Below the pieces are notes generated by a model. It was not told the DNA's origin. It searched no databases and was given only the letters and a program-made list of their open reading frames with translations. The translations under genes and the position numbers were made by a program. 64,000 nt of DNA, from contig NC_092810.1 of assembly GCF_040954645.1 (NCBI RefSeq), positions 69,500,660 through 69,564,659 of the forward strand. Direction: 5' to 3'. Every line of letters starts with the position of its first letter. Position 1 is the first letter of the stretch. Below, one piece after another: positions 12,690 through 24,624 of this stretch. This DNA is from Diabrotica undecimpunctata. Taxonomy: Eukaryota > Arthropoda > Insecta > Coleoptera > Chrysomelidae.

Positions 12690-13525
12690 ATAGCACAAAC
12701 GAAGCTTTTGGTTTAATACCAAAAATTATCCGGGTCTTTTTAATGCACATGTGGACCATTCCAAGAAAGAATATGAAGCAATACACCGAGGGCTACGCTT
12801 TGGAATTAAAAATGAAGCTGTAGATGATATGTTGGAATTAGCAACAGAATTAGAATGGGAATTGGTAGCACAGTCTTTCAAAAGAGAGAAAGTCAACTTA
12901 TTATATACAAAGTGAAGAAAATCACTCACAAATAGATTTCGTGGAGAGAAAAGAAGATATACGTGAATGTAAGAACTACCAGGTAATAGTTAGCGAGACT
13001 GTAAGCCAACAAGGTCAGTTGCTTGACTCAATATCGAAGTAAAAAAGTGAAAGTAAATAACTAAAGAATGTCGGGGAGGACCACAAAAATTAAGTGGTGG
13101 AAGTTAAAAGATGAGAAAGGTCTATTCAGGGCAAAAATAGTAGAAAATAGTAGAAAAATGTTCTTGAACATGAAAGGAAGTCCTAATACAATTTGGAGAA
13201 AGTGGCCAGTATTATTAAAAGAAAGAAGTTTGAGAATAAAAAGACCTGTAGGTGGTCAAAAGAAGTTCAAAAAAAAATAAAGGAGAACGAATATCAGATT
13301 CAAACAGATCTTCAAAACTATACGGTCGCCAAAAATAAAGCGAAAGTAGCAGTAGCAAAAGCTAAAGCAGAAGTGTATACAAGTATATACGATCAACTTG
13401 ATACCGGGGAAGGTGAAACAAAGATATATAAAATAGCAATTTAAATATGGAGTTACTACAAATAAAAAGACAACTTTGGATGGTGAAATTATTGTAAAAA
13501 GTAATAGTTTTTACTATTTAATAAA
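12690..13525 (+). pseudogene. RTE-like non-LTR element, endonuclease C-terminus and linker
   Basis: FNAHVDHSKKEYEAIH at about 12740 corresponds to the DLNAHVG block of the APE endonuclease. It is followed by a decayed domain end (LELATELEWEL, then ENHSQIDF), WWKLKDEKG (13090) and, after a one-base frameshift, WSKEVQKKIKENEYQ and YDQLDTGEGETKIYKIA (13240-13440). The last block is the conserved linker between endonuclease and reverse transcriptase. The copy stops there. It is a different, independently inserted copy from the one at 10600-11470. Confidence 0.75.
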
Positions 13526-13864
13526 AAAATAGAAGGAGATGCATGTAGTAGAATTTATTTCGAATTGTGAATTTTAAATATATTTATCTAACTGTAGTTG
13601 GTATGACTAAGTAACTGGAAATTACATTGTTCATTTTATTTCAATATGTCAGTCTTCAATATTACCGATAGTACCCATAGATACTACCTAATACTCTTGC
13701 TATTGTTATAGCAGGTAACCGATTATAATCCCGTAATAAAAGGGTGTTTCAAAATTTTATTGCGTGAAGTCGTTTTGCAAATCATTTTGTTCTCAAAAGT
13801 GAAAGTAAAAATTTAAGCATCGTCAGTCGAGCTTGTTTAATTTGTTCACTATTTTGATTTTAAA

Positions 13865-14640
13865 ATGCCGAAAATAACTAGTGTCGCTACTTGGATTAAA
13901 CCTTACGAAGAGCTATCTATGGATATGGACAAAGTTTATTGTTCATTTTGTGGCAAAATTGTAAGTAGGTACTAAATATTTAATAGTTTTATATATTTGA
14001 TGTTATTTAAAATATTTTAATGATTGCATAAATTAACGTTAATAACACTGGAATATAATTAAATTTTAATATAATACCAATACCTATTTATGTATATTTT
14101 ATTATAGAATAAAAAATATTTTAACTATTGCTGAAATATCAGTGACTGCCATGCAATAATCGTGCAGTTACTTGAATGGAATTTCTTCTATTAATGCCTT
14201 TAGTTTAAGATATAGAAATCGGTTCTATCTGTAGTTATTTATCTTAAAAATATGTTACAAGTTGCATGCGAAAAAAAATTTCAGATAGATCAACATGTCA
14301 GAACTGCGTCACATTTAGCCAAAAGACAAAACTAAATCTAGAGAAAAATACCAAGCTTCGGTTTCTAACTCTTTTCGGTCAAGTTCGAAAGAAGGAAACG
14401 AACAAGATACTTTTAATGAAGACTTCTGCCGTATATTAATCTCTTCAAATATATTCGTTTCAAAATTATTCAATGAAAACTTCTTTTTTAATTAACTATT
14501 GTAAACTGAAACCATGTCAACTCGTTGTACTCGTCAGTAATAGATAATATTCAAACTAATATTAGTGACAATTACTTCTACGTGTGTGTTGACGAAACCA
14601 CTGATTCATCAGGAAGATATATCGTTCATTTAATGATTTT
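13865..14640 (+). pseudogene. hAT-type / CGGBP1-like zinc-finger protein relic
   Basis: An ATG at 13865 opens MPKITSVATWIKPYEEL and VYCSFCGKI, the start of a BED/CGGBP1-like finger found at the head of some hAT transposases and their domesticated relatives. The second half of the finger, IDQHVRTASHLAKR, lies 324 bp downstream at 14285. The break is flanked by GTAAGT and by TTTCAG, so it could be an intron in phase 0. It could equally be an insertion, because GTA (V) and CAG (Q) also fit the expected protein. Further on, NYFYVCVDETTDSSGRY at 14570-14630 matches the first conserved block of hAT-related proteins. Stops and frameshifts lie between. The later part is cut off by the minus-strand Jockey fragment. 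Confidence 0.55.
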
Positions 14641-15185
14641 CCTCACAATATAGTGCTAAGTTTTCTAGAGCGTTTGTCAGTTTTTCTTCGAGTTCGTTAA
14701 ATGATCTTTCCTGAACTGCCACCGCTGTATCATCAGCGTAAATCAATTGTTTTGTTTGTTGGTTTATGGGTTGGTCATTGGTGTATATGTGTATATAATC
14801 ATTTTTTTGGTCCCTCCACCGACTGTTCTTGGATCGGTGAAAGGTCTGTTCAGGAGAAAGCATTTCACCAACTTTGTGAGTAGAAAATTCTTTGTAGTAT
14901 CGTCACAGGCGGCAATTAGGTCTATGAACGTTATCCCTGTTTTTTCCTTCCGTTCAAAACCATCTTCAATATGTTGGGTGGGGTTAAGGGTTTGGCTGCA
15001 GCAGGACTTTTTAAGTTTGAACCCTCCTAGTTCTCAAATTTTAGTTTCCTTAAATTCAGCTACCCAGTTCAGCATTATTCTTTCGAACTACTTGAAAAGA
15101 GAGACACGTCTAAAACTCGATGTATTCGCTGGATCTTCTCTGATTTTAAAAGAAAGATCACCATCCTAGCTTTCCTCCAGATTTG
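14640..15185 (-). pseudogene. Jockey-like reverse transcriptase fragment
   Basis: Read on the minus strand: LNLRKLKFEN, a decayed ILKMVLNGR, KTGITFIDLIAA (finger and palm motif with the first catalytic Asp), LLTKLVKCFLLNR, then IYTNDQPI and QLIYADDTAVAVQ, with YADD the polymerase active site. The fragment ends in FNELEEKLTNALENLALYCEENH. This is the Jockey clade pattern. At least two frameshifts are present. Both ends are truncated, with no 3' untranslated region visible. Confidence 0.8.
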
Positions 15186-15189
15186 TAAT

Positions 15190-15937
15190 GTACGGATGCA
15201 TCAATTTGTCATTCGTACAACTTAATCTATGGTTATTGGTCCACAGTTCTTTAATTTGTTCTCTCTTGTAGTTTATGATCACTTGGTTATTTGTAATGTA
15301 TACTGGAGGTTTTCATATTATCATTTTATGATTGTATTTTTTAATCTAAAGCTTGGTCTAAGTAGTACCAATTTCATTATGTTAATATTTTTTGCTTTGT
15401 TTTAAGCAGTTTAATAATAAAATTTATAATTGTGTCCATTTTATCAAACATGTTATAAATAAATTATGATTTTATGTGATAAAGATGATCTTTATTTTTA
15501 GACAAATGATATACAGAATTTTTCTCAAAAATAAAATATATTTTTTTCGTTTTTTTTTGGTATTATTTTGGTGTATTAACATCAATTTTGTAGGCATTGT
15601 GATTTTACGAGCCGTTGATATACTTTAAAAACTATTCTAGCTCTTTTTATCATTTTTAACAATCGATTTTACTGTATAAAACAAAAAGCAGTGAAATATT
15701 TACATGCATGGAAATGTCTGTACATCCTTTACATATCCACGAATAGTAAATAGCGATTAATAATACCAGGTTCCCGTTTGCCAGTGACAGCAACTGAATT
15801 GTAGGACATATAATTTCAATGACTTTGGTCGAAAAGAGCTCTATTTACAGTTAAAATTACATATTCTATTGCGCAAACGAAAAACTATAATAAAAACTTT
15901 TGAATGGAACAAAAGCATATAATACAATGCAACTAAG

Positions 15938-15940
<3 letters not shown>
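15190..15940. other. No recognisable content
   Basis: AT-rich spacer. The first 150 bp could be more of the Jockey relic but cannot be read. Confidence 0.45.

Positions 15941-15942
<2 letters not shown>

Positions 15943-16011
<69 letters not shown>
15943..16011. repeat. (TA)n microsatellite
   Basis: About 34 uninterrupted TA units. No inverted repeat or ribozyme-like core is visible in its flanks, unlike the tracts at 18.1, 33.7 and 37.8 kb. Confidence 0.95.
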
Positions 16012-16014
<3 letters not shown>

Positions 16015-16019
16015 AAAAC

Positions 16020-16550
16020 GAGTAAATCTGATATTAACAGAAACAGTAAAAAGAACGATTCCATTTTCTGAAAGAACATCTATTGATTTTTGTTTATTTT
16101 AACAGTTCAAGTTTACCATACTTATTCAACTTTCTCTCCTCTTGGTGAAATCCAAATCCATAAGTTACTGTATACCTACTAAACTGACAGCTACCTATCT
16201 ATGTAAAGTAATGAACCATCTACAAAGAGTAGGTTAGGTTAGGTATTATATTTTCACAATATTCTTTAGAAAAATCAAAAAATTTGTTAAAAAAATAAAA
16301 TTGTCCAATTTATTTCGGGGAGTTCCCTGACTACGTCACTGGTTCCTATGCCCAGTTTGCTCATTTTTAGATGATATATGATTCAGATGAAATACCTGTG
16401 ACTACAGTTGTTTTCTGAAGCTCTAAAAGTATTTTTGCGTAGCGAGTAGAGTATTCTAATAACCTTTTCCCATCTTTTTTAGAAAGATATTTAACAATGT
16501 TTACCAACAATTGTTTTATGCCCATAACAAAGTTAAATTGTTTTGCCTCG
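16020..16550. other. No recognisable content
   Basis: AT-rich spacer without readable features. Confidence 0.45.
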
Positions 16551-16558
16551 CCGGTTGC

Positions 16559-17107
16559 TTAACCTTCCGATAGGCGCGCCCACCAAAGTAAGTAGAACGG
16601 TCGCGATTATCTCCGACACACGAGTCTTCAGTTATAATATTTTAAGCAGTAATTGAATATTAGATTATATAATATAATCTACTGATGGCTCCTCTAAAAG
16701 ATTGGCGCAGACAGGAAATCATTATAGAAGTAAAAATCTTGATATTTCCATTGCAATAAGGTATTCAAGAACTCCAACTAAGTTACATTTCAAATTTAAT
16801 AATAAATTCATAACATAAATTCATTCTCAGTAGCTTAAAAATAAATATTTTGGTATAATTGAGTTTTATGCCATTTCCAAGAATAAATTGCCTTAACCTT
16901 TTTTCTCTGAAATGCTCCATAAAGCTAAGAATGTATGTATTCAATTCACCTTCGTCCCCAGATTCTATCGCATTTTGTTCAGACACAGAATTAATTCTCT
17001 GCACCTTTCTGGATAGCCTCCACTTTATCAATGTCACTGTCGTCTATAAAATTTTGTTTATCACTCGAATCACTACCTATAATCACATTCTCTAAGTACT
17101 TGGACAT
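16559..17107 (-). pseudogene. Possible piggyBac-like remnant
   Basis: A TTAA at 16559 is followed by CCTTCCGATAGGCGCGCC, which resembles the end of many piggyBac elements inserted at TTAA. On the minus strand an ATG near 17107 opens MSKYLENVIIGSDSSDKQ and continues, after a frameshift, with acidic sequence (NAIESGDEGEL), like the acidic N-terminus of piggyBac transposases. There is no DDD catalytic domain and I could not find a matching right end. A short internally deleted copy is one reading; chance is another. Confidence 0.3.
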
Positions 17108-17109
17108 TT

Positions 17110-17750
17110 TCTGGATTATCGAATTTAAAATAGCCATATTGCCAAAAAAGTACATTTTTTAATCATTGCATTAAGCATATGAAAACAAGTTAAATCTGCA
17201 ATATATTCATAATAATATCGTTCGAAAAAATAAAAGAAACTTACATAGAAGGTCGCGCGTAAGTACCACATAAGATAGATGTTATAACTACTTGAATACA
17301 CTGATCTTAAGCCCCAAAATTTGACAACGGATTAGCATTACTAAAACAGACAAAGAGATAAAAGCCCACTAACCAAGTATACAAATACAAGGATGGAACT
17401 GTAGGTATCCGTATGTACCACATGCGGGTACACGTAAACTCATCACCAATTACCATAAATACCCTCGGACATAGTACAAACTCATCACCGCCATAAAAGT
17501 AGGGTTTTCAAAATAGACCCTAAGAGATTGGTAAACTGATCACTGGCCTACCTGCAGCCTGCATCAGGTATAGACCATAAAATCCCAGCAAACTGCTAGT
17601 TTTTGGTAATTTCACAGAATAATCCAAATCCAGATGTCTTAAATGCAATTGCAATTTATTGGTTTTTATTTGGGAATTCCACAAAATTCTATTGATAGCT
17701 ACCTAAAATCATGCGAAAAGAAAAATTTCTCTTCATTTGTCCTTGTTTCT
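17110..17750. other. Unassigned spacer
   Basis: No coding signal. The phrase AAACTCATCACC occurs twice about 40 bp apart near 17437 and 17478; otherwise nothing stands out. Confidence 0.4.
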
Positions 17751-17754
17751 TCAA

Positions 17755-17932
17755 CATGGATAGTGAACTGCTAATTTATTACGTCCTGAGCCAACGCGGA
17801 CAAAAAATGATGATTTTCAATAATTTCAAATTTCAATTGATTGCGAGAGACTCTAAAAAAATCGAATTGCCATTTGTGGACTTGTGCGACGAAAGGGTGT
17901 AAGGCTAAATGTCATACAACTGGTGAGTAGAA
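17755..17932 (+). pseudogene. FLYWCH-type zinc-finger exon, frameshifted
   Basis: MDSELLIYYVLSQRGQKMM, then IFNNFKFQLIARDSKK, follows the FLYWCH pattern (a start like FVxSQRGxxxLxxNxFxFxL). The expected second half, with its C-x4-C and H-x-H type ligands, is present in the next frame as CATKGCKAKCHTTG at about 17886-17927, so one base has been gained or lost near 17870. A GTGAGTAG directly after this block would serve as a splice donor. FLYWCH fingers occur in insect chromatin proteins and in some Mutator-like transposons. No downstream exon was found in the window, so I cannot say which this was. Confidence 0.5.
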
Positions 17933-18139
17933 ATGTTATACCGTTTTTGTTTAGTTGTTTCGCACTGGTTTTCGCGAATAATCCTGATCAAACAGAAAAA
18001 AATCAGTGTAATTAAGTTCTTTAAGTTAACTGTATAAGATGTTTCTTGTAGGCAAGGCATAATATTATTTTGTTGCTGGAGATTACCTTTTCTGATATTA
18101 TATTTTGAGATTTCTAATTAAATGGTTAAAGTCACATTG

Positions 18140-18695
<556 letters not shown>

Positions 18696-18835
18696 ATTGG
18701 ACTCTTATATACATATACTGAAAAAGCGATAAACGCCTGTAGTCAACGATGATCAATTAGACTACACACACAACTATATATTTGGGTGTGCAGCCGAAGA
18801 TAGGACAAAGAAGTACTCTTTTTAAACTACCAAGC

Positions 18836-18863
18836 TTTCGCAAATCTCTATTTGCATCATCAG
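18836..18863 (-). ncRNA. Hammerhead ribozyme-like core A
   Basis: On the minus strand: CTGATGA (18863-18857), then GCAAAT-AGAG-ATTTGC, a perfect 6 bp stem II with a tetraloop, then GAAA (18839-18836). Both invariant boxes of the hammerhead core are exact and correctly ordered. Stem III and the cleavage site could not be resolved by eye; a GTC follows about 29 nt after GAAA. Hammerhead motifs of this type are known in the terminal repeats of Penelope-like retroelements. Confidence 0.6.
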
Positions 18864-18869
18864 GGTGCT

Positions 18870-20890
18870 ACAATAAACAAAATTAGTACAAATTACAGAA
18901 TAAAAATTATTTTGTATCTTACACTAATTGAGGTTATTTGTCATGATGTTTATGAAATGAAATGAACAACTCATCTGACTCCTACAAATAATGGCCAAAA
19001 CTAACCAAAAAATTGTGGGATCTTTGTACAAGTCATTGAAAGATAAAGTACGGGAAGCTGTACTTAAGCATTTTGATACATTCTGTCATAATAAATGAAT
19101 TGCTGATTACTTCAAATTTAAAAATTTCCGCCAATGATGTCATAAAATTTAAAGCTTTGCACGTGTAAAAAATTAAGTTTCCTTCGACTTCAATGCACTA
19201 ATAGCACACTCAAGTTTTTAGCTTTTCCTATTTTACAGATATTTTATATTTACTAACTGTCCAAAATCGTGTATTATTTTCAAAATAGTCAAATAACGCC
19301 AAAACGGTAAGACTTAGACCGAATGTATGCTTAACAAATTATCTCGAGAATTCAATGAGAAATATAAAAATGCAATAAAAATCAAATAACGAAGTTCGGA
19401 CTACTTCCGATATAAACAAAAATAGCACATATTGACAATTATTTTCATTTTAAAGTTCACTATCGAAATCCTATGCAACTAAATTTTTAGATCTCAAAAC
19501 CATTTAGATTGGCAGATACGTCTAATAGACCACACCGTAAAACATATTAAAATCTCAGTTAAATTTTAAAGCAACTTACTTAAAATTATTTATGAATTTA
19601 TTAAATTATCACATAAACGAGAAGTATAACAGGTAAGAGGCAATCTTTCGCATTAGAAACCAGGCAACCACTTGAACCCTTGCTGGTAGCCTTTTTTGAG
19701 GGTACCAGATACTCTGTTGATATCAGATCAATTTTAAATATAAACAGTATTAGAACAGGTCTGATACAGAATAAAAACTATTTTTTATTAGGTTTTGTTC
19801 ATGTTTAAATAAGTTTGTGAACAGTCAATAATGTAGATACAAGACTTACATACAATATATCGATATCATAGCAGATCACGTAATTCCGTAGCCCATATTT
19901 TACAACCTTTCAGCCAATTTTATGATTGATGTTTATTTTCACTAAAGTATTTGTTAAGCAGCAATTAGGGAGATTATAATTAAGTAAAATGTTTGTTTCT
20001 AAGTTGTAACGATCATATTTGCGTAAAATATGAATAATATAATGGCACAATCTTATTAATTTTAAGAATTCCTAGCGGAATAGCGTGACTAGGGTATTAT
20101 CGCTTGGTTAAGCGACTTTTAGTGAAGAATGTTCCTTTCATAAAAGGCATATTTCAAGATTTAATCTCCTTTATTGATTTTTTTCGCGTAGGGGAGGATT
20201 TTAACGCTATTCTTTCCCATTATGTTCATGAGTAAACTTGTCGTAAATCTGAAGTGGTTGGGAAATTAAATTATTTTACTGATGTAACTATAATTTTATA
20301 GCTGTATGACACGAGATTCGCAGATAATTGACAATACAATGATTAAATATTACGGTAATTTGTGGATTTTCATACTTTTGATACTACATAGAAACTCTGA
20401 AGTTTCTTTTTCCATGGATTTTCGAATATAAAAATACACAAAACGTAGTTTTATATCCTATCGGCTCATTTTTTCGAATACAATATGCATTTTGGGGCTA
20501 TGCGAATGGGGATAAAGGAAAACCAGTATTCAAAAACAGACATTTATTATGACAGACAATGGCTCAAATGTAGTTCTAGCGTTTCGGCCTTACACGAGAC
20601 TGCCAAAATGAACTACGTTTTAGAAAGCAACAATACACTTTAAGAACTAAAATTAATCAAAACAACTGAGTTTTCTTTAAACACTAGTTAGAGTTAAACA
20701 CAAAACTCTCCAAATCTTTAGAACAGCACGTAACAACGAGGTGGAATTCAATATATACAATGTTAAATAGTATTCAAAATGTATAAGGAGAAAGGACCCC
20801 GGCATTTTTTTTATGTGAAAGTAATTTAAGTTAAATTGGCTGAAACTTTGCAGAGAGTAGCTTTAGTCATGCTGATCAAAAGTTATCATT
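18870..20890. other. No recognisable content
   Basis: AT-rich sequence without supportable genes. At 20535-20635 the phrase GCGTTTCGGCC with TTTATTATGACAG recalls the region around the ribozyme-like cores, but the CTGATGA box is absent. Confidence 0.45.
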
Positions 20891-20899
20891 GTGTCAAGT

Positions 20900-20972
20900 C
20901 TCAGAAATCAATTGTTTGTGAATAATAGAGGTCCAAAAGATCGGTTTTTAGTACTTTTGAATAATATCTATT
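20900..20972 (+). repeat. Diverged dispersed repeat, copy 1
   Basis: About 70 bp containing CTCAGAAATCAATTGTTT, a TATAGAG-like block, and TTTTTAGT. It recurs in the same orientation at 21598-21668 with perhaps 70% identity by eye. Confidence 0.5.
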
Positions 20973-21597
20973 TGTAAAGTATACAGTTTTAGTAAATACG
21001 TATAACAAACGTCAGGGAGTGATTCTGCACATAGAATAATAATAGTTTGTTATATTAATGTATGTCCGCAAATGCTTCCTTTTCCGAGACACGGGTATTG
21101 ACATTTTTCTTGCAAACTAATATTGCCCTGAAACCGGTTGAGATATGCAAATGAAATTTAATGGGTTTTAATAGGCAGTTATTGGGCATTTTTTGACATA
21201 CAATACAGAATTTTATATTCATCATTGGTGTGCATACGGGTAATGATCTCATTTTTTTTTTAAAGAAAAAATGGTAGGCCACTGTGATTTTTCAAATTAA
21301 AATTAATTTTAATTGTATCCTATTTTTTTTTTTTCATATGAAAATATCCGTTTTATGTAAAAAAAAATAAAACATCTTAACGTGCATTTTTCATGGCTTT
21401 AATACATTCTCAAGAACTATATAATATAATAACATTAAATCAGAACAATAACAGAAACTACCACTAATATAATTTTAACTATACAGCGTTCCACGTTAAG
21501 AAAATATCATTAGGCTTATGGAGATCAGTGTTGCCAAAACACTCGGGCATGCGGTTTACTAGATTGTGGATATATTTTTCGAATTTCCCAGTCCCCT

Positions 21598-21668
21598 AAG
21601 ACTCAGAAATCAATTGTTTCTTAGTTATAGAGCTTCAAAGTGTCCATTTGTTTTTAGTCCATTCTTCA
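21598..21668 (+). repeat. Diverged dispersed repeat, copy 2
   Basis: Partner of 20900-20972. The parent element is not recognised. Confidence 0.5.
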
Positions 21669-21726
21669 AAATTATGAATTTGGAAACGTACTGTCATTAG
21701 GATATAATGTGTTCGGACACCTTCGC

Positions 21727-21728
<2 letters not shown>

Positions 21729-21790
<62 letters not shown>
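21729..21790. repeat. (TA)n microsatellite
   Basis: About 30 TA units, without a recognisable inverted repeat or ribozyme-like core beside it. Confidence 0.95.
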
Positions 21791-21793
<3 letters not shown>

Positions 21794-22604
21794 CACAAAA
21801 AATTGAGATACGTTACTCCATGAATGCAAAAACCAAATATAAATACCACATATTTCTGAAAATACTGTTGCCACAGTTTGGAAGATTTTTAATCTAAACC
21901 ACAAAGAGAAAAAAAAGCGTTTTATATTTTAAATCTTTTTATATAATACATTTAATATTTTCAAAAATAGCTGTGAATTAAAAAAGTAATGGATTTAATA
22001 TTTTTATTTTAAGGAAGAAGTTTCAATTTTACATACTCGGAAACCGGGATGTTCCAGCATCTGCTCAATAATATCAAAATCGTTTTTTATAGCCAGGGGT
22101 TTGAAACTTCAATTTGTAGGTAAAGCCCGTTGTTCCTATTTTAATAAAGAGGTTGCTGAAATATTTTGCGAAAGAGGAAAATTGAAACGTTTTTCTAAAA
22201 TCAATATTTGGATTATAAACAATGATACGTTTAAAAAAAAACGTTTTGGGATATTAAAATAAGAAAGTTAAGACTTAATAAATTATAATCTGGATAATAC
22301 TCTATAAAGTAATATGAACGACTTTAGTATTTAATCTTTTTTAACATAAATAAACATAATTATTAGGAAATACTTACTTAGATTGACTAGATATAGGAAA
22401 GGCAATAGACTTACAAAAAAAGGAAAAAGTTATTAACAAGTGTTCCAGAAGAAGAACATTTGTAACTTTATAAACGCCACATGTATGTTATTTTTCTTTA
22501 AATAATTATTTTATTTCAATTTCTTTTGATTTTTTTATCTATTAACTTTATCTTTTATTTTACTATTTTTATTGTAAAAATAGTTGACGCTCAACTTTCT
22601 ATTT
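21791..22604. other. No recognisable content
   Basis: AT-rich spacer. Confidence 0.5.
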
Positions 22605-22612
22605 ACTAAATA

Positions 22613-22782
22613 CAGTAGCGCACCTAGAATTTGCCTCTGGGGGGGTTTTGGTTGGTCACCAAAATTTTTTTTATGATGTTACCTCCATTTTGAGTCCTTA
22701 AAATGTGTAAGTAACAGTGTCGGAATAGGGTCCTGGGGGGGGGTTTAACCCCCAAAACCCCCCCCCCCTAGGTGCGCCACTG
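22613..22782. mobile_element. hAT-type MITE, 170 bp, with exact 8 bp target duplication
   Basis: Terminal inverted repeats CAGTAGCGCACCTAG (left) and CAGTGGCGCACCTAG (right, on the minus strand) bound the element. ACTAAATA stands on both sides (22605-22612 and 22783-22790), an exact 8 bp target duplication as made by hAT transposases. The inner parts of the repeats carry G runs of 7 and 9 on the plus strand and a C run of 9. There is no coding sequence, so it is non-autonomous. Confidence 0.9.
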
Positions 22783-22790
22783 ACTAAATA

Positions 22791-23690
22791 TACTGTCATA
22801 ATCTAAATTCCAATTTTAATTTTCACTTAATATTCCGATTCAGACCCCATTATGTTCTATGCCGTGAACCATAAAATTTCTATGCCCCCTTCAGTCGACA
22901 AAGTATACCTGTCAGTTGGCTACTCTTTGACTTCTGTCATGTGAGCTGCACTTCAATTCTGTAGAAAGGAAAACTGCTGTTTATCTATAAAAAGGCATGC
23001 TTCTATTGAAAATTCATTTATATTGTTAAAAATTCTTTGGGGTGAGTTTATATTTAATATTTAGACAATATTAAATGTCTTTTTATAATTTCATATTTTG
23101 CTTCTTTTTATACATATCTAACCTCCAACCCATGTGTTTATTTTCAAACCATATGCAGTTAGTATATTTAATATAATTTAACTAATTCATCTAGTAATAA
23201 TTATATTCATTTTATGCTTGCCAATTTGCTATTTTTCATTTAATATTGTAATTATTTGTAATGTTAATATGGCAAGGAAATATTTAAAAAGGCTAACACA
23301 AGGTTTATTATTTTAGTTTTTTGGCCTTATTAATTTATTCTTGTCCAGATTTTGGTGAGACATACCCTCCAAACATGGATAGAAATTCCTGAGCCTCGTG
23401 GTAACACACAAGGATTTTTTAGAGCACATTGTTGATCATGCGATAGCAACTGCAGCTGCTATTCAGAACTCAATGTCTTCCTGAAGATACATCCATGCAA
23501 GTATCTAGATTCAGCTACATCTGAAACCAACAACTACATTCTACAATCCTGTCAAACTATTTGAAGACAATCATATTTGCCATAAGTATCATTTTACAAT
23601 CTTTTGTAAAGCTATACGCAAGATTTGCTGTTTTTTAATTTAATATTAAAATTTCAATTTTGTATTTTATTTGTGTATAATAAATATGAT
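22791..23690. other. No recognisable content
   Basis: AT-rich spacer with no supportable feature. Confidence 0.5.
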
Positions 23691-24418
23691 TATTTAATAT
23701 CTTGGATTATTTGTCCCGCATTTCGATCGCCATCTTTTTCTATCTCTCCAGGTGTCTTCATCAATGGCTCTGTCTTTCATGGTTTCCATAACACCTTGTA
23801 TCTAAGACTTGGCTGGTCTTTCTCGTTTCCTTCTATTACTTGGATTGTATTCCATAGCTCTTTTTGGCCATCTGTTGTCGTCTATCCTCTGTACGTGTCC
23901 ATACCATATTAACTGTCTAGTTTCTATTCTTTCAGAAGTTGTATCTACCCTATCTGTTTTTCTTCTAATTTCAGAATTAGGTATACGTTCTACTCTTGAT
24001 ATACGGCAAGCTCTTCTCAGGTAGTCCATTTCAACCGTGTCAACTTTTTTCTTTCCTTTTACTGTCATTTGCCAACATTCTGCTCCATATGTAAGAATGG
24101 GCTCTACAATTACTTTGGAGATAGTCATTTTAGTTCTCATAGTAGCTTTGTTGGACCAAAGTATCGAATTCAGAATTTAAACACTCTTTCTGCCTTGTTG
24201 CACTCTATAGTCTATATCTCGTTCCGTTGTTCCTTTACTGCAGATAATACTTCCCAAATATTTGTATTCGTAGCACCTTTTCATTTGTCTAATTTCCAAA
24301 TCCGGGTCTTCGTCTTCACTGCCTATTCGCATATATTCTGTTTTATTCATACTCATCCCCCATTTTTCTTCATCTTCAGATCTTTCAGATTTACTTCTAA
24401 GATAAACCGTTCTCACAC
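23690..24418 (-). pseudogene. Non-LTR retrotransposon, C-terminal end of reverse transcriptase
   Basis: Minus-strand frame with NKTEYMRIGS, CYEYKYLGSIICSKG, one frameshift near 24178, then SKVIVEPILTYGAECW, MDYLRRACRISRVERI, RQLIWYGHVQRIDDNRWPKR and NRRKRERPAKSW, ending in the typical WRDRKRWR block. This is the thumb and C-terminal tail of an RTE or CR1-like reverse transcriptase. The active site is lost with the 5' truncation at about 24418. The 3' end lies near 23690. The coding part is quite well kept for this window, so the copy may be younger than most. Confidence 0.82.
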
Positions 24419-24420
24419 CT

Positions 24421-24620
24421 AAAACTGAGCTAGACGAGGCCTAATAATTGGCCCCCAAAGAAAGTTGTGAGTTTTATTTTTCTACATTGACTCCCAACTT
24501 TCGGAGATAGTTATATTGTTACCCAAGATCTTGAAGGTTACACATTGGCGTTAAACGCCTAAAACTTCGATCTTGAAGGTTACACATTGGCGCTTAACGT
24601 GGGGCCCGAGCTTTCGTGTA
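24421..24620 (+). mobile_element. LTR retrotransposon fragment: LTR end and tRNA-Lys-type primer site
   Basis: At 24591-24605 the sequence TGGCGCTTAACGTGGGGC differs by two bases from the primer binding site TGGCGCCCAACGTGGGGC used by many LTR elements primed by tRNA-Lys. It is preceded by GGTTACA CAT, a plausible LTR end. The LTR/primer junction is tandemly duplicated with a 42 bp period (GATCTTGAAGG at 24527 and again at 24569); the first copy is degenerate. The left edge coincides with the truncated end of the non-LTR copy at 24418. No gag or pol follows. Confidence 0.45.
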
Positions 24621-24624
24621 TATG

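Noticed and set aside
20535..20640. Fourth hammerhead-like site
   Set aside because: GAAACGC and a similar context are present on the minus strand, but there is no CTGATGA box and no stem II in the right place.
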